From Candidatus Obscuribacterales bacterium (lineage in GTDB: Bacteria > Cyanobacteriota > Vampirovibrionia > Obscuribacterales > Obscuribacteraceae): a stretch of DNA of 64,000 nucleotides. Under the pieces are notes generated by a model. The model was given only the letters and a program-made list of their open reading frames with translations, did not search any database and had not been told where the DNA came from. The stretch covers positions 496,001 to 560,000 of the forward strand of contig JAIETZ010000004.1 of NCBI GenBank assembly GCA_019744775.1, written 5' to 3'. The stretch's first letter is position 1. Each line of letters opens with the position of its first letter. Shown one piece after another: positions 17,502-25,764 of the stretch. The position numbers and the translations under genes were made by a program.

Positions 17502-18794
17502 ATGACAAAGCGCGCCACAACTTTACGGAAACCTGGGATGATGCCACTCGCCCTAAGCCTCATGCTTGCATCGCAACTGGGACTTGGTACTTGTGCCTTT
17601 GCTGACGACTCAGCAAGCATCGAAATGTTGCAGAACAAAAATCTGCCGATACCGACAACACTGAAAGTCGAATCACAAGACTTAGTCGATGCCGCTCAAG
17701 AATCCAGCAAGAGCATCGCAGTTAGATCCGACATTACCCCAACCGAAACTACGACAACAGAAACGACTACAACCGTCGTCAAAGCATCTGAATCAACCTC
17801 TGAAGCTCCCGCTCCAGGTGCGGTTAATACAAACACCGCCCTTTCGCTTGGACCAATTCCATACGTACCGGCAGCACCACAGACTCCGCAAGCTCCTCTA
17901 ACAGAGGCAGCAACAGCCGGTGGACCAATCATCATTGATAACGATGAAGAAGTAGAGACACAAGAAACAATCAAATATGAGGAAATGCCGACCGATGACG
18001 GCAAAACCGTCATCAAAGCCGGTGCTCGCTTCCCGGTTGTTATGCAGTCTGAACTAAACAGCAAAACAACCAAGAAGGGTGATCCCTTCCAAGCAAGAGT
18101 TAAGTACGAAGTAAAAATCGGCGATCGTCACATTGCTAATAAAGGTAGCCTTGTAACCGGTCACGTAAACTACGTTTTGCGCGCAAGAACAATCTTGGGC
18201 TCCATGGTAACGACAACACGCTTCTATCGCAACTCTGGTGTACTCGGATTTGAATTTGACGAACTCATCAATGAAAAAGGTGAGCACATCAAATTGGAAG
18301 CGCAACCGGCAAGAATGGCCCGCATCATTAAGAACAAGGCTGAGGGTCGTGAACTTGGTGTTAACCACAAAGGACAAATCACAGGTCCATGGTCAACTCA
18401 ATTACGCTACAAAGCCATTCGTATCGGTATGAACTTCGCCATGGCTCCTTTAGGTCCGATGACCTTCGGCGCAATGCCTGTCGCCCTTGGTGTGATGGGG
18501 GCAATTCATCCGGATTTCGCTTTTGCTAAACCGGTAGGCTTAAACGTCCGTCACCGCCGTCTCAAAGGTTTCTTCTGGGGAGCCTTGAGTGGAGTGCCGG
18601 GATCGTGGTTGATTGAAGATACAACTGTTCGCGGACAGGAGGCAATCATTAAACCAGGTGATGAATTCCTCGCAGAAATGAATGAGAAGTTCACAGGTGA
18701 ACAGGTAACTGATGCTTCGCTTATGCCGAATGCTTCAACCAAGGTTCGTGGCTCAATCGTGAAGGAAAAGCCATCCAAGGCAAAATCTAAATAA
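17502..18794 (+). CDS. Secreted VirB10/TrbI-like barrel protein, paralogue 1
   Basis: The frame opens further upstream, but ATG 17502 gives a proper signal peptide (MTKRATTLRKP..., hydrophobic core, TCAFADD) and about 430 residues. After a Thr/Pro-rich linker (about 45-150) comes a beta-rich domain: GARFPVVMQSELNSKTTKKGDPF, IANKGSLVTGHVNYVLRA, then GVLGFEFDELINEKGEHI. This ordering matches the outer-membrane barrel domain of VirB10/TrbI proteins, and two other genes here (19395-20633 and 41489-42658) share it. A Gly/Ala-rich hydrophobic region (MNFAMAPLGPMTFGAMPVALGVMGAI) follows, then IIKPGDEFLAEM. There are no conjugation genes nearby, so the role is unknown and probably envelope-related. 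A strong terminator follows. Confidence 0.75.
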   Translation: MTKRATTLRKPGMMPLALSLMLASQLGLGTCAFADDSASIEMLQNKNLPIPTTLKVESQDLVDAAQESSKSIAVRSDITPTETTTTETTTTVVKASESTSEAPAPGAVNTNTALSLGPIPYVPAAPQTPQAPLTEAATAGGPIIIDNDEEVETQETIKYEEMPTDDGKTVIKAGARFPVVMQSELNSKTTKKGDPFQARVKYEVKIGDRHIANKGSLVTGHVNYVLRARTILGSMVTTTRFYRNSGVLGFEFDELINEKGEHIKLEAQPARMARIIKNKAEGRELGVNHKGQITGPWSTQLRYKAIRIGMNFAMAPLGPMTFGAMPVALGVMGAIHPDFAFAKPVGLNVRHRRLKGFFWGALSGVPGSWLIEDTTVRGQEAIIKPGDEFLAEMNEKFTGEQVTDASLMPNASTKVRGSIVKEKPSKAKSK

Positions 18795-18821
18795 GTTCCT
18801 TGTCGATAACCTAGTAAATCA

Positions 18822-18857
18822 AAACAAAAGCCCTGCCTTACGGCAGGGCTTTTGTTT
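18822..18857 (+). terminator. Rho-independent terminator
   Basis: A perfect 16-base stem around a TTAC loop (AAACAAAAGCCCTGCC paired with GGCAGGGCTTTTGTTT) lies 28 bases beyond the stop at 18794. The T-rich 3' arm fits an intrinsic terminator, and the symmetric A-tract could also serve the other strand. Confidence 0.9.
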
Positions 18858-18928
18858 AAGGCTTGAATCGCACTCACATATCGATTGTACGATCACCAAT
18901 TTTCTCTGCGAAGAGCCGCTGCATACGT

Positions 18929-19003
18929 GCCTCTGTCCTATGTAGGGGCGCACTGCGAAGGGCCCGCGCCTCTGTCCTGCGTAGGGGCGCATTGCATGCG
19001 CCC
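18929..19003 (+). repeat. Tandem pair of dispersed palindromic repeats (copies 2 and 3)
   Basis: Two units of period 39 each begin GCCTCTGTCCT followed after two bases by GTAGGGGCGCA. The second unit keeps the full palindrome (ATTGCATGCGCCC); the first is decayed (CTGCGAAGGGCC). They lie between a terminator and the 3' end of the zinc-ribbon gene. Confidence 0.65.
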
Positions 19004-19017
19004 GTCCTTGTGTCGCG

Positions 19018-19251
19018 CTAATCCTCAATCAAATTAAGCCAATACTCGGTCCGCTCTTTCCAATCACAACCGTCGTTGCCGCAGGTAAGCGTCACGCGCG
19101 AGCCGCGCGAATCAATCTCTACAATATTGAAGCCGTCACGAACAGCATCAATGGTTTCAGCGTACTTTTCAAACTTTTGAACAGGCTTCTTGCACTTCGG
19201 GCAAAGCATCTTCTTGTTGGCAATTGCTTCTTGAATAATCGAAAGAGACAT
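19018..19251 (-). CDS. Small zinc-ribbon-like protein
   Basis: The 77-residue protein carries CPKCKKPVQKF (residues 17-27) and CGNDGCDW (about 57-64), two Cys pairs separated by about 35 residues, which fits a four-Cys zinc ribbon. There is no signal peptide. ATG 19249-19251 is preceded by GAGG four bases away. It stands alone between the palindromic repeats and a terminator. Small zinc ribbons of this size may bind nucleic acid or proteins, but the family is not recognised. Confidence 0.7.
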   Translation of the reverse strand: MSLSIIQEAIANKKMLCPKCKKPVQKFEKYAETIDAVRDGFNIVEIDSRGSRVTLTCGNDGCDWKERTEYWLNLIED

Positions 19252-19330
19252 AGGACCTCGCTAAAATGCAATACATTGAAAGTATACTGCATGCGTGTCC
19301 TGCGCTCTGCGCCGGCAACATATATCGCAA

Positions 19331-19362
19331 CTAAAAAGCCCCGCAGAAGCAGGGCTTTTTAG
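19331..19362 (-). terminator. Terminator after barrel-type gene (paralogue 2)
   Basis: CTAAAAAGCCC pairs with GGGCTTTTTAG around a ten-base loop, giving an A/T-flanked GC stem with T-runs on both strands. It lies 33 bases downstream of the minus-strand gene ending at 19395. Confidence 0.85.
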
Positions 19363-19394
19363 AGTTATCTATTTAGTTTACCTTGCAGTTGGAG

Positions 19395-20633
19395 CTAGAA
19401 GGCACCAGTGTACGGAGGTACTCCACCACCGGATATGGATACAGGAGCATCCAATTGCACTTGCATGCGCTGTCCGGATAGGATTTTCACATCATTACCC
19501 TTACGCATGGTCACGCTCTGAACGGCGCCTAAACCACCACCAATTGCTGTTCCCGACCAAGCACCACGGCCGGTGGCACGACCGGAACGTCCGGCGATTG
19601 CACCAACTGCTGTACCAAGAGCGGCACCAGCGCCTGCACCAACTGCTGTTCTAATTGCAGCTTGTCCAAGCTTGGTCTTCATGGTTTCCCCTTTGACGAT
19701 ATCGCTTTGGTCTCCACCGATGTCGGCGTACTTACCAATGCCACCAACAATGTGAGCACTGATTGGTGTCTCTATACCGTCCGGTGTGCGCAGGCGGTTG
19801 AACTTAATTCCAAGCATTCCGGATCTGCCAAAGAAGCCGCCGGATTTTGCTTCGGTTATCTGTCCAATTAGGACAGAGCCGGCTGGTATTGTACCTTCAC
19901 CGAGATTTACCGGTTCGGCAACATTCGCTTGAATGGTATCACCGGATTGTGCAACTTGCGTTGAGATTGAAGTCGACAAAATGGTGTTCATAGTCAAGCC
20001 GGCAGGAGCGTATATTACGCGTCCTTGTCTCATCGCCGGATTCGGGTAGTTGGGGGTTGCTGCATAGTTAGTTGGAGGAGCGTAGCTGCCTTGTTGAGGA
20101 TAGCTTGTCTGCGGCGGGTAACTTGCTTGCTGGTAGCTCGGTTGTTGGGGTTGCTGTGGTGCAGCCGCTGCTTGCGGAGCGCTGGCACGATAATCGCCGG
20201 ACAACTGAGCGATATAGCTTTCTACAGAACCTGTGTCAACAAGCACGTGCCTTATGCCATCTGCCCACGTCTTAGCTAGAAGTGTCGGCGTGGTGCCGGC
20301 AGCTTTTGCGTTGGCATCATCAACAGTGGCAATTTGATAGCCATCGAGCGTGATAACAGGCAGTCCTTTTACATAGACAATATCAACTGCTTGCGGTGTG
20401 CGGTTCTTCGCAGCAACCAGTGCATTATCTAAATTACGTTGAATTGCTTCTGTGCGTTTGTCGGCAGTCATACCACCGGCAGCACTTCTATTTGTAATAA
20501 CAACTTGTCCGGCCAATCGGACAGTTCCATCAGCAGCAAATACTGATAGCGGAGCAAATGCCAATGTCTGCGACAAGGCTATTGCTACGGATAAGACTTT
20601 TACTTTTGACTTTGACATATTTGAAAAACTCAT
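19395..20633 (-). CDS. Secreted VirB10/TrbI-like barrel protein with glycine zipper, paralogue 2
   Basis: ATG 20631-20633 has GAAGGA just upstream and a signal peptide (to about residue 34, VFAADG); the frame's earlier Met is not used. The product has about 412 residues. An N-terminal part (about 40-160) contains VRLAGQVVITNRSA, and is followed by a Gln/Pro/Tyr-rich linker. The barrel-like segment reads IPAGSVLIGQITEAKSG...RSGMLGIKFNRLRTPDGIETPI, close to the GTxxxGxV...FxxLxxPDG pattern of VirB10. A glycine zipper (VGAGAGAALGTAVGAIAG) and a closing KGNDVKILSGQRMQVQLDAPVSI follow. It is a paralogue of 17502-18794 and 41489-42658. No type IV secretion genes are near, so an envelope role is inferred. 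Confidence 0.75.
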   Translation of the reverse strand: MSFSNMSKSKVKVLSVAIALSQTLAFAPLSVFAADGTVRLAGQVVITNRSAAGGMTADKRTEAIQRNLDNALVAAKNRTPQAVDIVYVKGLPVITLDGYQIATVDDANAKAAGTTPTLLAKTWADGIRHVLVDTGSVESYIAQLSGDYRASAPQAAAAPQQPQQPSYQQASYPPQTSYPQQGSYAPPTNYAATPNYPNPAMRQGRVIYAPAGLTMNTILSTSISTQVAQSGDTIQANVAEPVNLGEGTIPAGSVLIGQITEAKSGGFFGRSGMLGIKFNRLRTPDGIETPISAHIVGGIGKYADIGGDQSDIVKGETMKTKLGQAAIRTAVGAGAGAALGTAVGAIAGRSGRATGRGAWSGTAIGGGLGAVQSVTMRKGNDVKILSGQRMQVQLDAPVSISGGGVPPYTGAF

Positions 20634-20834
20634 TTTTTCCTTCACCTGTAGATACGGATTTGCACCCATCGAGAGTGATAGACTGCCAAAGTGTACCAAT
20701 GTTCCCGCCCAAGTTGCTGAGAGCAGCCTAAGCTCTGCTTGAGATCATCTATAACCAAAAGCTGTCAAGCAGCCCGAGGCATTGAGATCTACTTAAAGCT
20801 AGGACCGCCTCAAGAGTCGACAATTGAGCCAATT

Positions 20835-21632
20835 ATGCCTATAAATGGAACCAGTTTGAAGGGTAAAACGGCAGTAGTTACAGGTGCCAGCCGTGGCATC
20901 GGCAAAGCAATTGCATTAAAGCTTGCCGAATCAGGTGCCAATCTGGCTATTTGCGCTCGCAACCTCAAGACACTAAGCGATGTCAAGCAAGAGTGTGAAT
21001 ATTTTGGCATAAAGTGCTTTGCGCAGGTGGCTGATGTTTCATCTGAGCCGGCAGTAAATGACTTCATTCAGGCAGCTATAGATGAGGTAGGTGATGCCGA
21101 CATCCTTGTCAACAATGCCGGCATTTACATAACCGAGCCTATCACCAATCACTCAACTGCTGGCTGGCAATCAGTAATTGACACCAATTTGACCGGACCC
21201 TTTCTCATGAGCCGCGCCCTCATCCCTTTGATGATCAAGAAAGGCTGGGGTCGTATTATCAATATATCGTCCATTTCCGGCAAAGTCGCTGAAATCTATG
21301 GCAGCGCCTATTCAGCCTCCAAGTTTGGTCTCATCGGACTGACGCAAGCACTTGCTTTAGAGACTGCCAAACATGGAATCACGGTCAATGCCATCTGTCC
21401 TGGTTGGGTAGCAACGGATATGACTTTTAATCAGTTGAATGACGACCAATACCTGACTCTCACAAACATTGAGCAAATTGATTCGGTTGATGTAGCCAGG
21501 CTTTCAGTGCCCCAAATGCGCTTTATCGACCCGGTTGAGGTCGCCGATCTCGTCACATATTTGTGTTCAGACAATGCAAAAGGTATCCATGGACAGGCCC
21601 TTAACATCTGTGGTGGTTTATCATTGCATTAA
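20835..21632 (+). CDS. SDR-family oxidoreductase (FabG-like)
   Basis: This is a classical short-chain dehydrogenase of 265 residues with cofactor motif TGASRGIG (about residues 15-22), NNAG, the catalytic Ser in ISSISG and YSASK (Tyr and Lys). The pattern is closest to 3-oxoacyl-ACP reductases and related sugar/alcohol dehydrogenases; the substrate is not certain. The upstream part of the frame (from 20739) is discarded because conserved family sequence begins just after ATG 20835, although its SD is weak. It overlaps the next gene by one base (TAATG), so the two are coupled. A four-gene run follows on this strand. Confidence 0.85.
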   Translation: MPINGTSLKGKTAVVTGASRGIGKAIALKLAESGANLAICARNLKTLSDVKQECEYFGIKCFAQVADVSSEPAVNDFIQAAIDEVGDADILVNNAGIYITEPITNHSTAGWQSVIDTNLTGPFLMSRALIPLMIKKGWGRIINISSISGKVAEIYGSAYSASKFGLIGLTQALALETAKHGITVNAICPGWVATDMTFNQLNDDQYLTLTNIEQIDSVDVARLSVPQMRFIDPVEVADLVTYLCSDNAKGIHGQALNICGGLSLH

Positions 21633-22495
21633 TGAGTATGCAAGCACAGTCTCAAATGGATCTTGCCGCCAAGGCTCTAATCAAGAACGATTGGCCATTG
21701 GTGGAGACAGACGGCTTAACTCTTTTGTACTCCCCGCTTTTATCTCAATACAAAACTCTTACGCATGCTTTTACTACTCGTCTCGGCGGACAAAGTGTCG
21801 AGCCTGTTAACTCGTTCAATTTAGGCAAACATTGGGACGCAGATGGAGCACGAGCTGACGCTATAAGAAACAGGCAAGCACTGTGCAAAATATTTGATCT
21901 GCCGTTTGAAAATCTCATTGTGCCTCAACAAGTTCACTCAAGAAACGTTGCATGGATAACGGAGCACCAAGACTTGCCGGAAACAGATGGTGCCGCCACA
22001 GTCGACAGTCAATTTCCTATACTCCTGCAATTTGCCGACTGCGTACCTGTAATTCTTTTTGATAGAACAACAGATGCAGTATGCGTCGTGCACGCCGGAT
22101 GGCGCGGAACGGCTGCCGGTATTTCCTCTTATGCGGCCAATATGCTGGCTTCTGTTTTAAACTCACAGACAAAAAATATTGTGGCAGCTATAGGACCATC
22201 AATTGGAAATTGCTGCTATCCAACAGGACTTGATGTAAAGGCTCAATTAGAGACGACAACATCAGCCAATTCATCTGAGTTGATAAGTTGGAAAAATGAC
22301 GTTCCCCATCCTGACCTTAAGGCTTTTAATGCTCTGCAGTTGTACGAAGCAGGTGTGTCGGAAGTTGATGTCTGCAATAGGTGCACATCGTGCCAGAGCG
22401 ACATTTTCTATTCGCACCGCCATAGCGGCGGAAAAACAGGCAGGCAAGGCGCATTGGCAGCCATTAAAAACAGGGAATTGGCGAGATGCAGATGA
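21632..22495 (+). CDS. pgeF: YfiH/PgeF family protein (laccase-domain, purine nucleoside or peptidoglycan-editing)
   Basis: The 287-residue protein has the hallmarks of the DUF152 family: HAFTTRLGGQS near the N-terminus, VPQQVHSRNV, FADCVPVILFD, the metal-site VHAGWRGTAAGI, and IGPSIGNCCY, then CTSCQSDIFYSHRHSGGKTGRQG at the C-terminus. Family members were first called polyphenol oxidases; later work described purine nucleoside phosphorylase/deaminase activity and, in E. coli, removal of mis-incorporated amino acids from peptidoglycan precursors. Which applies here is not decided by sequence. The start overlaps the SDR stop codon. Length is normal. Confidence 0.88.
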   Translation: MSMQAQSQMDLAAKALIKNDWPLVETDGLTLLYSPLLSQYKTLTHAFTTRLGGQSVEPVNSFNLGKHWDADGARADAIRNRQALCKIFDLPFENLIVPQQVHSRNVAWITEHQDLPETDGAATVDSQFPILLQFADCVPVILFDRTTDAVCVVHAGWRGTAAGISSYAANMLASVLNSQTKNIVAAIGPSIGNCCYPTGLDVKAQLETTTSANSSELISWKNDVPHPDLKAFNALQLYEAGVSEVDVCNRCTSCQSDIFYSHRHSGGKTGRQGALAAIKNRELARCR

Positions 22496-22536
22496 AGCAA
22501 GGTAATATCAACATAGAAGCCATAAGAGGTTGAACT

Positions 22537-24195
22537 GTGCGTAGGCAGGCAAGTCAAATTGATCCTCCTGTGCGCCGTTTAGGCATAGCTTTGCTGTCCG
22601 CGCTTGCACTTAGCTCTAATGTTTGTTTTGCTCAACATCAAAACATTGCTGTAGCCAGCCCGACTTTGCAGAAAATGACGCCTATTGCCGACAAGACTCA
22701 GGCTCCGTCCGCACCTGCTAAACCAGTTCATCCAGTAGCCAAAGAGCCGCAGGCTACACCTAAAGAACCCGGCAAAGATGAGTATCCAACTCTTGCCCGC
22801 ATGGAAAACATCACTTTCGGTCATGCTAATTCCGGACTGCCTTTAGAAACTCGCTTGAATTATCTGGAAGCAACCATTTTCAGGCAGTCTTTCAACACTT
22901 TGACCCCCAACCAGCGTGCGGCAAAGTTGCAGGAGACATTATTTGGTGCTGTTGAAGATACTCATTTCCCAGGGGCTGTGGGCGGCGCCAGTCCAACACA
23001 TCCACCACAAACTCCGCCTGCTCACCAAGCTCATCAGGCTCCAGCTCATGAGACATTAATGGAACCGGCAACCCCTTCCGGCGAATCAGGTGCTGTTAAG
23101 ACGCAACGACAAGCAGAACAGCAACAAGAAGTCGAAGGACAGCAAGCTGAAGATCAACCTTTCTATCAAGCACAAATATCGATGGATGAACTAAAAATAT
23201 TTGTTTTGCAAATGATCAACGACAGACGGCAAATGCAAGGTTTATCAACACTGTCTGTTGATGAAACAGCGGCCAAGATGGCCCAAGCCCAAGCTGACGA
23301 TATGGGCAAGCGCAACGCAATTTCTCACTACAACGAAAAGGGTGAAAATCCAGACCAACGTTACACAAATGCAGGCGGCTCAGACGCTATAACAGAGTGT
23401 CTCACACTAGTTAGTGATCACGGTAAAATCAATCGCTTACTTGGGATGTACTTCCTGCGCGACTTGCTGAAAAGGCAAGACGACAGAGATGCCATCATGT
23501 CACCGGAAGCAACTGGATTTGGTTTTGCAGCTGCAGAAAATCACAACCACAACCGTGCATATGCCTGCTTTGAACTTGTGAGCAAACACGGCTTGATGCA
23601 ACCAGTACCAAAAGAAGTAAATGCCGGAGACAAAATAGAAGTTAAAGGTGCAGTTTTCGATCCGTATACATTAGATCGCGTAACGCTGGCTTGGGAAAAT
23701 CCAAACCCTGAAGCATTAGCCGGCGCCGATGAATCGGAAGAGGCATTACCTTATTTCCCGCCCTTGGATTTCGTGGCTTATGCAGGCAAATCAGAAAAGG
23801 ACTGGTCAACTGGTATCGCCATGCTTAAAGCAGCAGGCATAGTTGCTTGTATGGCAGGCGGCATGTTCATACCACCAGTAGCATTGGCAGCACCAGCGAT
23901 TACCATGATGGGTAATCCAGATCCAACTGCGGAAGCAAAGCCGGTATCCGATATTCCTGTAAAAGGCGGACTGAAAATGTCCGGTCCGCTGTTTAACGTG
24001 AAGATCGGCATTAGTAACGACAGCAAGCCTGGTCTTTATTACCTAACCGTGTGGGCAATACCTGCAGGCGGATCCAAAGCCGTGCCAATCAGCAGGAGAA
24101 TTATTGTGGCAACCAATGATCACGCGAAGGGTCATGACAAAGATCACAACAAGGAAAATGATGACGACAAGAAACAGGAAAAGTCGCATGACTAG
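22537..24195 (+). CDS. Secreted CAP-domain protein
   Basis: GTG 22537 is preceded by AAGAGG. The 552-residue product has a signal peptide (to about residue 33, VCFAQ), a Pro/Gln-rich linker (about 35-210) and a CAP/SCP-like domain: FVLQMINDRRQMQGLSTLSVDETAAKMAQAQADDMGKR, then ISHYNEKGENPDQRY with the usual His, Gly and Pro positions, and FGFAAAENHNHNRAYACFEL. After this come a conserved extension with a hydrophobic segment (about 425-460) and a charged C-terminal tail (KGHDKDHNKENDDDKK). The CAP fold binds sterols or peptides in some proteins; here the ligand is unknown. Its last eight bases overlap the start of the VWA gene, so the pair is coupled. Confidence 0.8.
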   Translation: MRRQASQIDPPVRRLGIALLSALALSSNVCFAQHQNIAVASPTLQKMTPIADKTQAPSAPAKPVHPVAKEPQATPKEPGKDEYPTLARMENITFGHANSGLPLETRLNYLEATIFRQSFNTLTPNQRAAKLQETLFGAVEDTHFPGAVGGASPTHPPQTPPAHQAHQAPAHETLMEPATPSGESGAVKTQRQAEQQQEVEGQQAEDQPFYQAQISMDELKIFVLQMINDRRQMQGLSTLSVDETAAKMAQAQADDMGKRNAISHYNEKGENPDQRYTNAGGSDAITECLTLVSDHGKINRLLGMYFLRDLLKRQDDRDAIMSPEATGFGFAAAENHNHNRAYACFELVSKHGLMQPVPKEVNAGDKIEVKGAVFDPYTLDRVTLAWENPNPEALAGADESEEALPYFPPLDFVAYAGKSEKDWSTGIAMLKAAGIVACMAGGMFIPPVALAAPAITMMGNPDPTAEAKPVSDIPVKGGLKMSGPLFNVKIGISNDSKPGLYYLTVWAIPAGGSKAVPISRRIIVATNDHAKGHDKDHNKENDDDKKQEKSHD

Positions 24196-25138
24196 AATAA
24201 TTCTGTTAGCGACAATTTCGCTGGGACTTCTCTTACCGGCGAAAGCTGCTGATGTAAAACCACCTTGCAATTGTGAGCACCTCGTGGCGCAAAAGCACGG
24301 CACATCTCTAACCGAGCCAACTCTGGGCATGCAAGAAACCGTGCCTTATCAGAAAGAGCCTTTAAGATCAGGCACGCAGTCAACAACTCTACGCAGCGGA
24401 ACTGAATCCACAACGCTGCAAACGGGGACGAAAGGCGCGCTTATTCAAGGACAAGTCGAGCAAGAAAAAGGCCCGGTCAATATCTTAATACTGATCGATG
24501 CTTCTTATTCCATGAAGGAAGAGCTTGGTGGCGACATGCAAAAAATGGATGCCGCCAAACAAGTTTTGCAAAATGCTTTGACGCGCATTCCTGCTGATGT
24601 AAATTTGGGTCTGCGCGTGTTCGGTCACCGCTTCGAAGGAAATCCCTCTATAGACTGTCAACAAACTGCTTTGTTGGTGCCTTTGGGCAGAGGCAATAGA
24701 CGCTCCATTATCGAGCAAATGCGGACAGTAAAACCGTATGGCTTGACACCTTTGACGTACGCCTTGCGCCAAGCCGCATTGGATTTAACGCCCATGCAAG
24801 GACCTAAAACAATCATTCTTTTAAGCGATGGTGCTGAAACCTGCGGCGGAGATCCTTGTTCGTTTATTGCCCGGCTGGAGAACATGGGCATCAAACTCAA
24901 AGTTGACATTGTCGGTCTTGGATTAAGACGCGACAAAGAGGCCAAAGAGCAACTCAATTGCATAGCTACCGTGTCAAATGGCAAATACTATGACGCCAAT
25001 ACTGCGGCAGAACTAATCGACAGCGTTGCCAAATCCGTAAACACAGCCATTCAAGGTCGAGTAATAACCAAAGTCAAAGATTCCGCAGGAATTATTGAAG
25101 TAGCTCCGGAAGTTGAAACCAAGCCCTTAGGAAAATGA
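24188..25138 (+). CDS. Secreted von Willebrand factor A domain protein
   Basis: ATG 24188 lies inside the end of the CAP gene with AGGA eight bases upstream, and gives a signal peptide (to about residue 20, PAKAAD). The protein (316 residues) has a short Cys pair (PCNCEH), a nine-residue repeat (LRSGTQSTT, LRSGTESTT, LQTGTKGAL) and a VWA domain with the intact MIDAS sequence DASYS (about residue 105), SDGAETCGGDPCS and later GLGLRRDKEAKEQL. The domain binds a metal and usually a protein partner, which fits a surface protein acting with the CAP neighbour. It has no C-terminal anchor visible. The gene ends 12 bases from the convergent Usp gene. Confidence 0.85.
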   Translation: MTRIILLATISLGLLLPAKAADVKPPCNCEHLVAQKHGTSLTEPTLGMQETVPYQKEPLRSGTQSTTLRSGTESTTLQTGTKGALIQGQVEQEKGPVNILILIDASYSMKEELGGDMQKMDAAKQVLQNALTRIPADVNLGLRVFGHRFEGNPSIDCQQTALLVPLGRGNRRSIIEQMRTVKPYGLTPLTYALRQAALDLTPMQGPKTIILLSDGAETCGGDPCSFIARLENMGIKLKVDIVGLGLRRDKEAKEQLNCIATVSNGKYYDANTAAELIDSVAKSVNTAIQGRVITKVKDSAGIIEVAPEVETKPLGK

Positions 25139-25150
25139 GAGAACAATTTG

Positions 25151-25696
25151 TTAAATAGTTACGCGGGTGTCTGTCTTAATATTCATGTCAGTTAAGTGTC
25201 TGGTCACAACGTGTGCAAAACTTGAATTTGTTTGCTCGGATTCGAAAAGATCGACCGCACTGCTCGATTTAACAACAATGACAGGACACGGCAATTCACC
25301 AGCTAGTTTTTCTGCCAAAACTCGATTGTCCTTCGTCTCAGCCAGCATAATTACACTGGCGTCAGTTGATCTTGCCTTTATCTGCTCAAAAATATCACCG
25401 GTATCGACAAATTCTTCTACAGGTATGCCGTATCCTTCTGCTACCGCGGTGAAGAATTTCATTAAATAGCCACCCAATTCCTGTAAAGCGATGGCAATTT
25501 TTTGCTGCGCGTCGATGAATACTCCACTGCCGCATAGCCCTCGTCCGCTAAATTCCTCCAAATCCATAATCTGATGAGGATCGATAACAAATTGCGCAAT
25601 AATATTTGAATTTAGCCGACGGGCCAACTTAATAGCCACATCGGCGGCGGTTAAACATATAGGAGGTCCTTGAATGCGTAAAAGAATAGTGTTCAT
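25151..25696 (-). CDS. Universal stress protein-like
   Basis: The product (181 residues) follows the Usp fold order: NTILLRIQGPPICLTAADVAIKLARRLNSNIIAQFV (strand, loop, helix, strand), a central Gly/acid region and the end KARSTDASVIMLAETKDN...LAGELPCPVIVVKSSS. The Usp ATP-binding pattern GxxGxxxxxxxxxVxxxxxxPVxVV is partly kept; the Gly positions are weak, so ATP binding is not sure. TTG 25711 also opens the frame, but a GGAGG six bases before ATG 25696 decides the start. Its stop lies 12 bases from the convergent VWA gene. Usp proteins are stress-linked nucleotide or ligand binders; this gene is unlinked to other stress genes here. Confidence 0.75.
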   Translation of the reverse strand: MNTILLRIQGPPICLTAADVAIKLARRLNSNIIAQFVIDPHQIMDLEEFSGRGLCGSGVFIDAQQKIAIALQELGGYLMKFFTAVAEGYGIPVEEFVDTGDIFEQIKARSTDASVIMLAETKDNRVLAEKLAGELPCPVIVVKSSSAVDLFESEQTNSSFAHVVTRHLTDMNIKTDTRVTI

Positions 25697-25764
25697 GTTC
25701 GCCTCCAGCAACTAAAGTCAGTTCTTTTCTATTATTAACAGTAACCCCCAGAGCAGGCATCATC

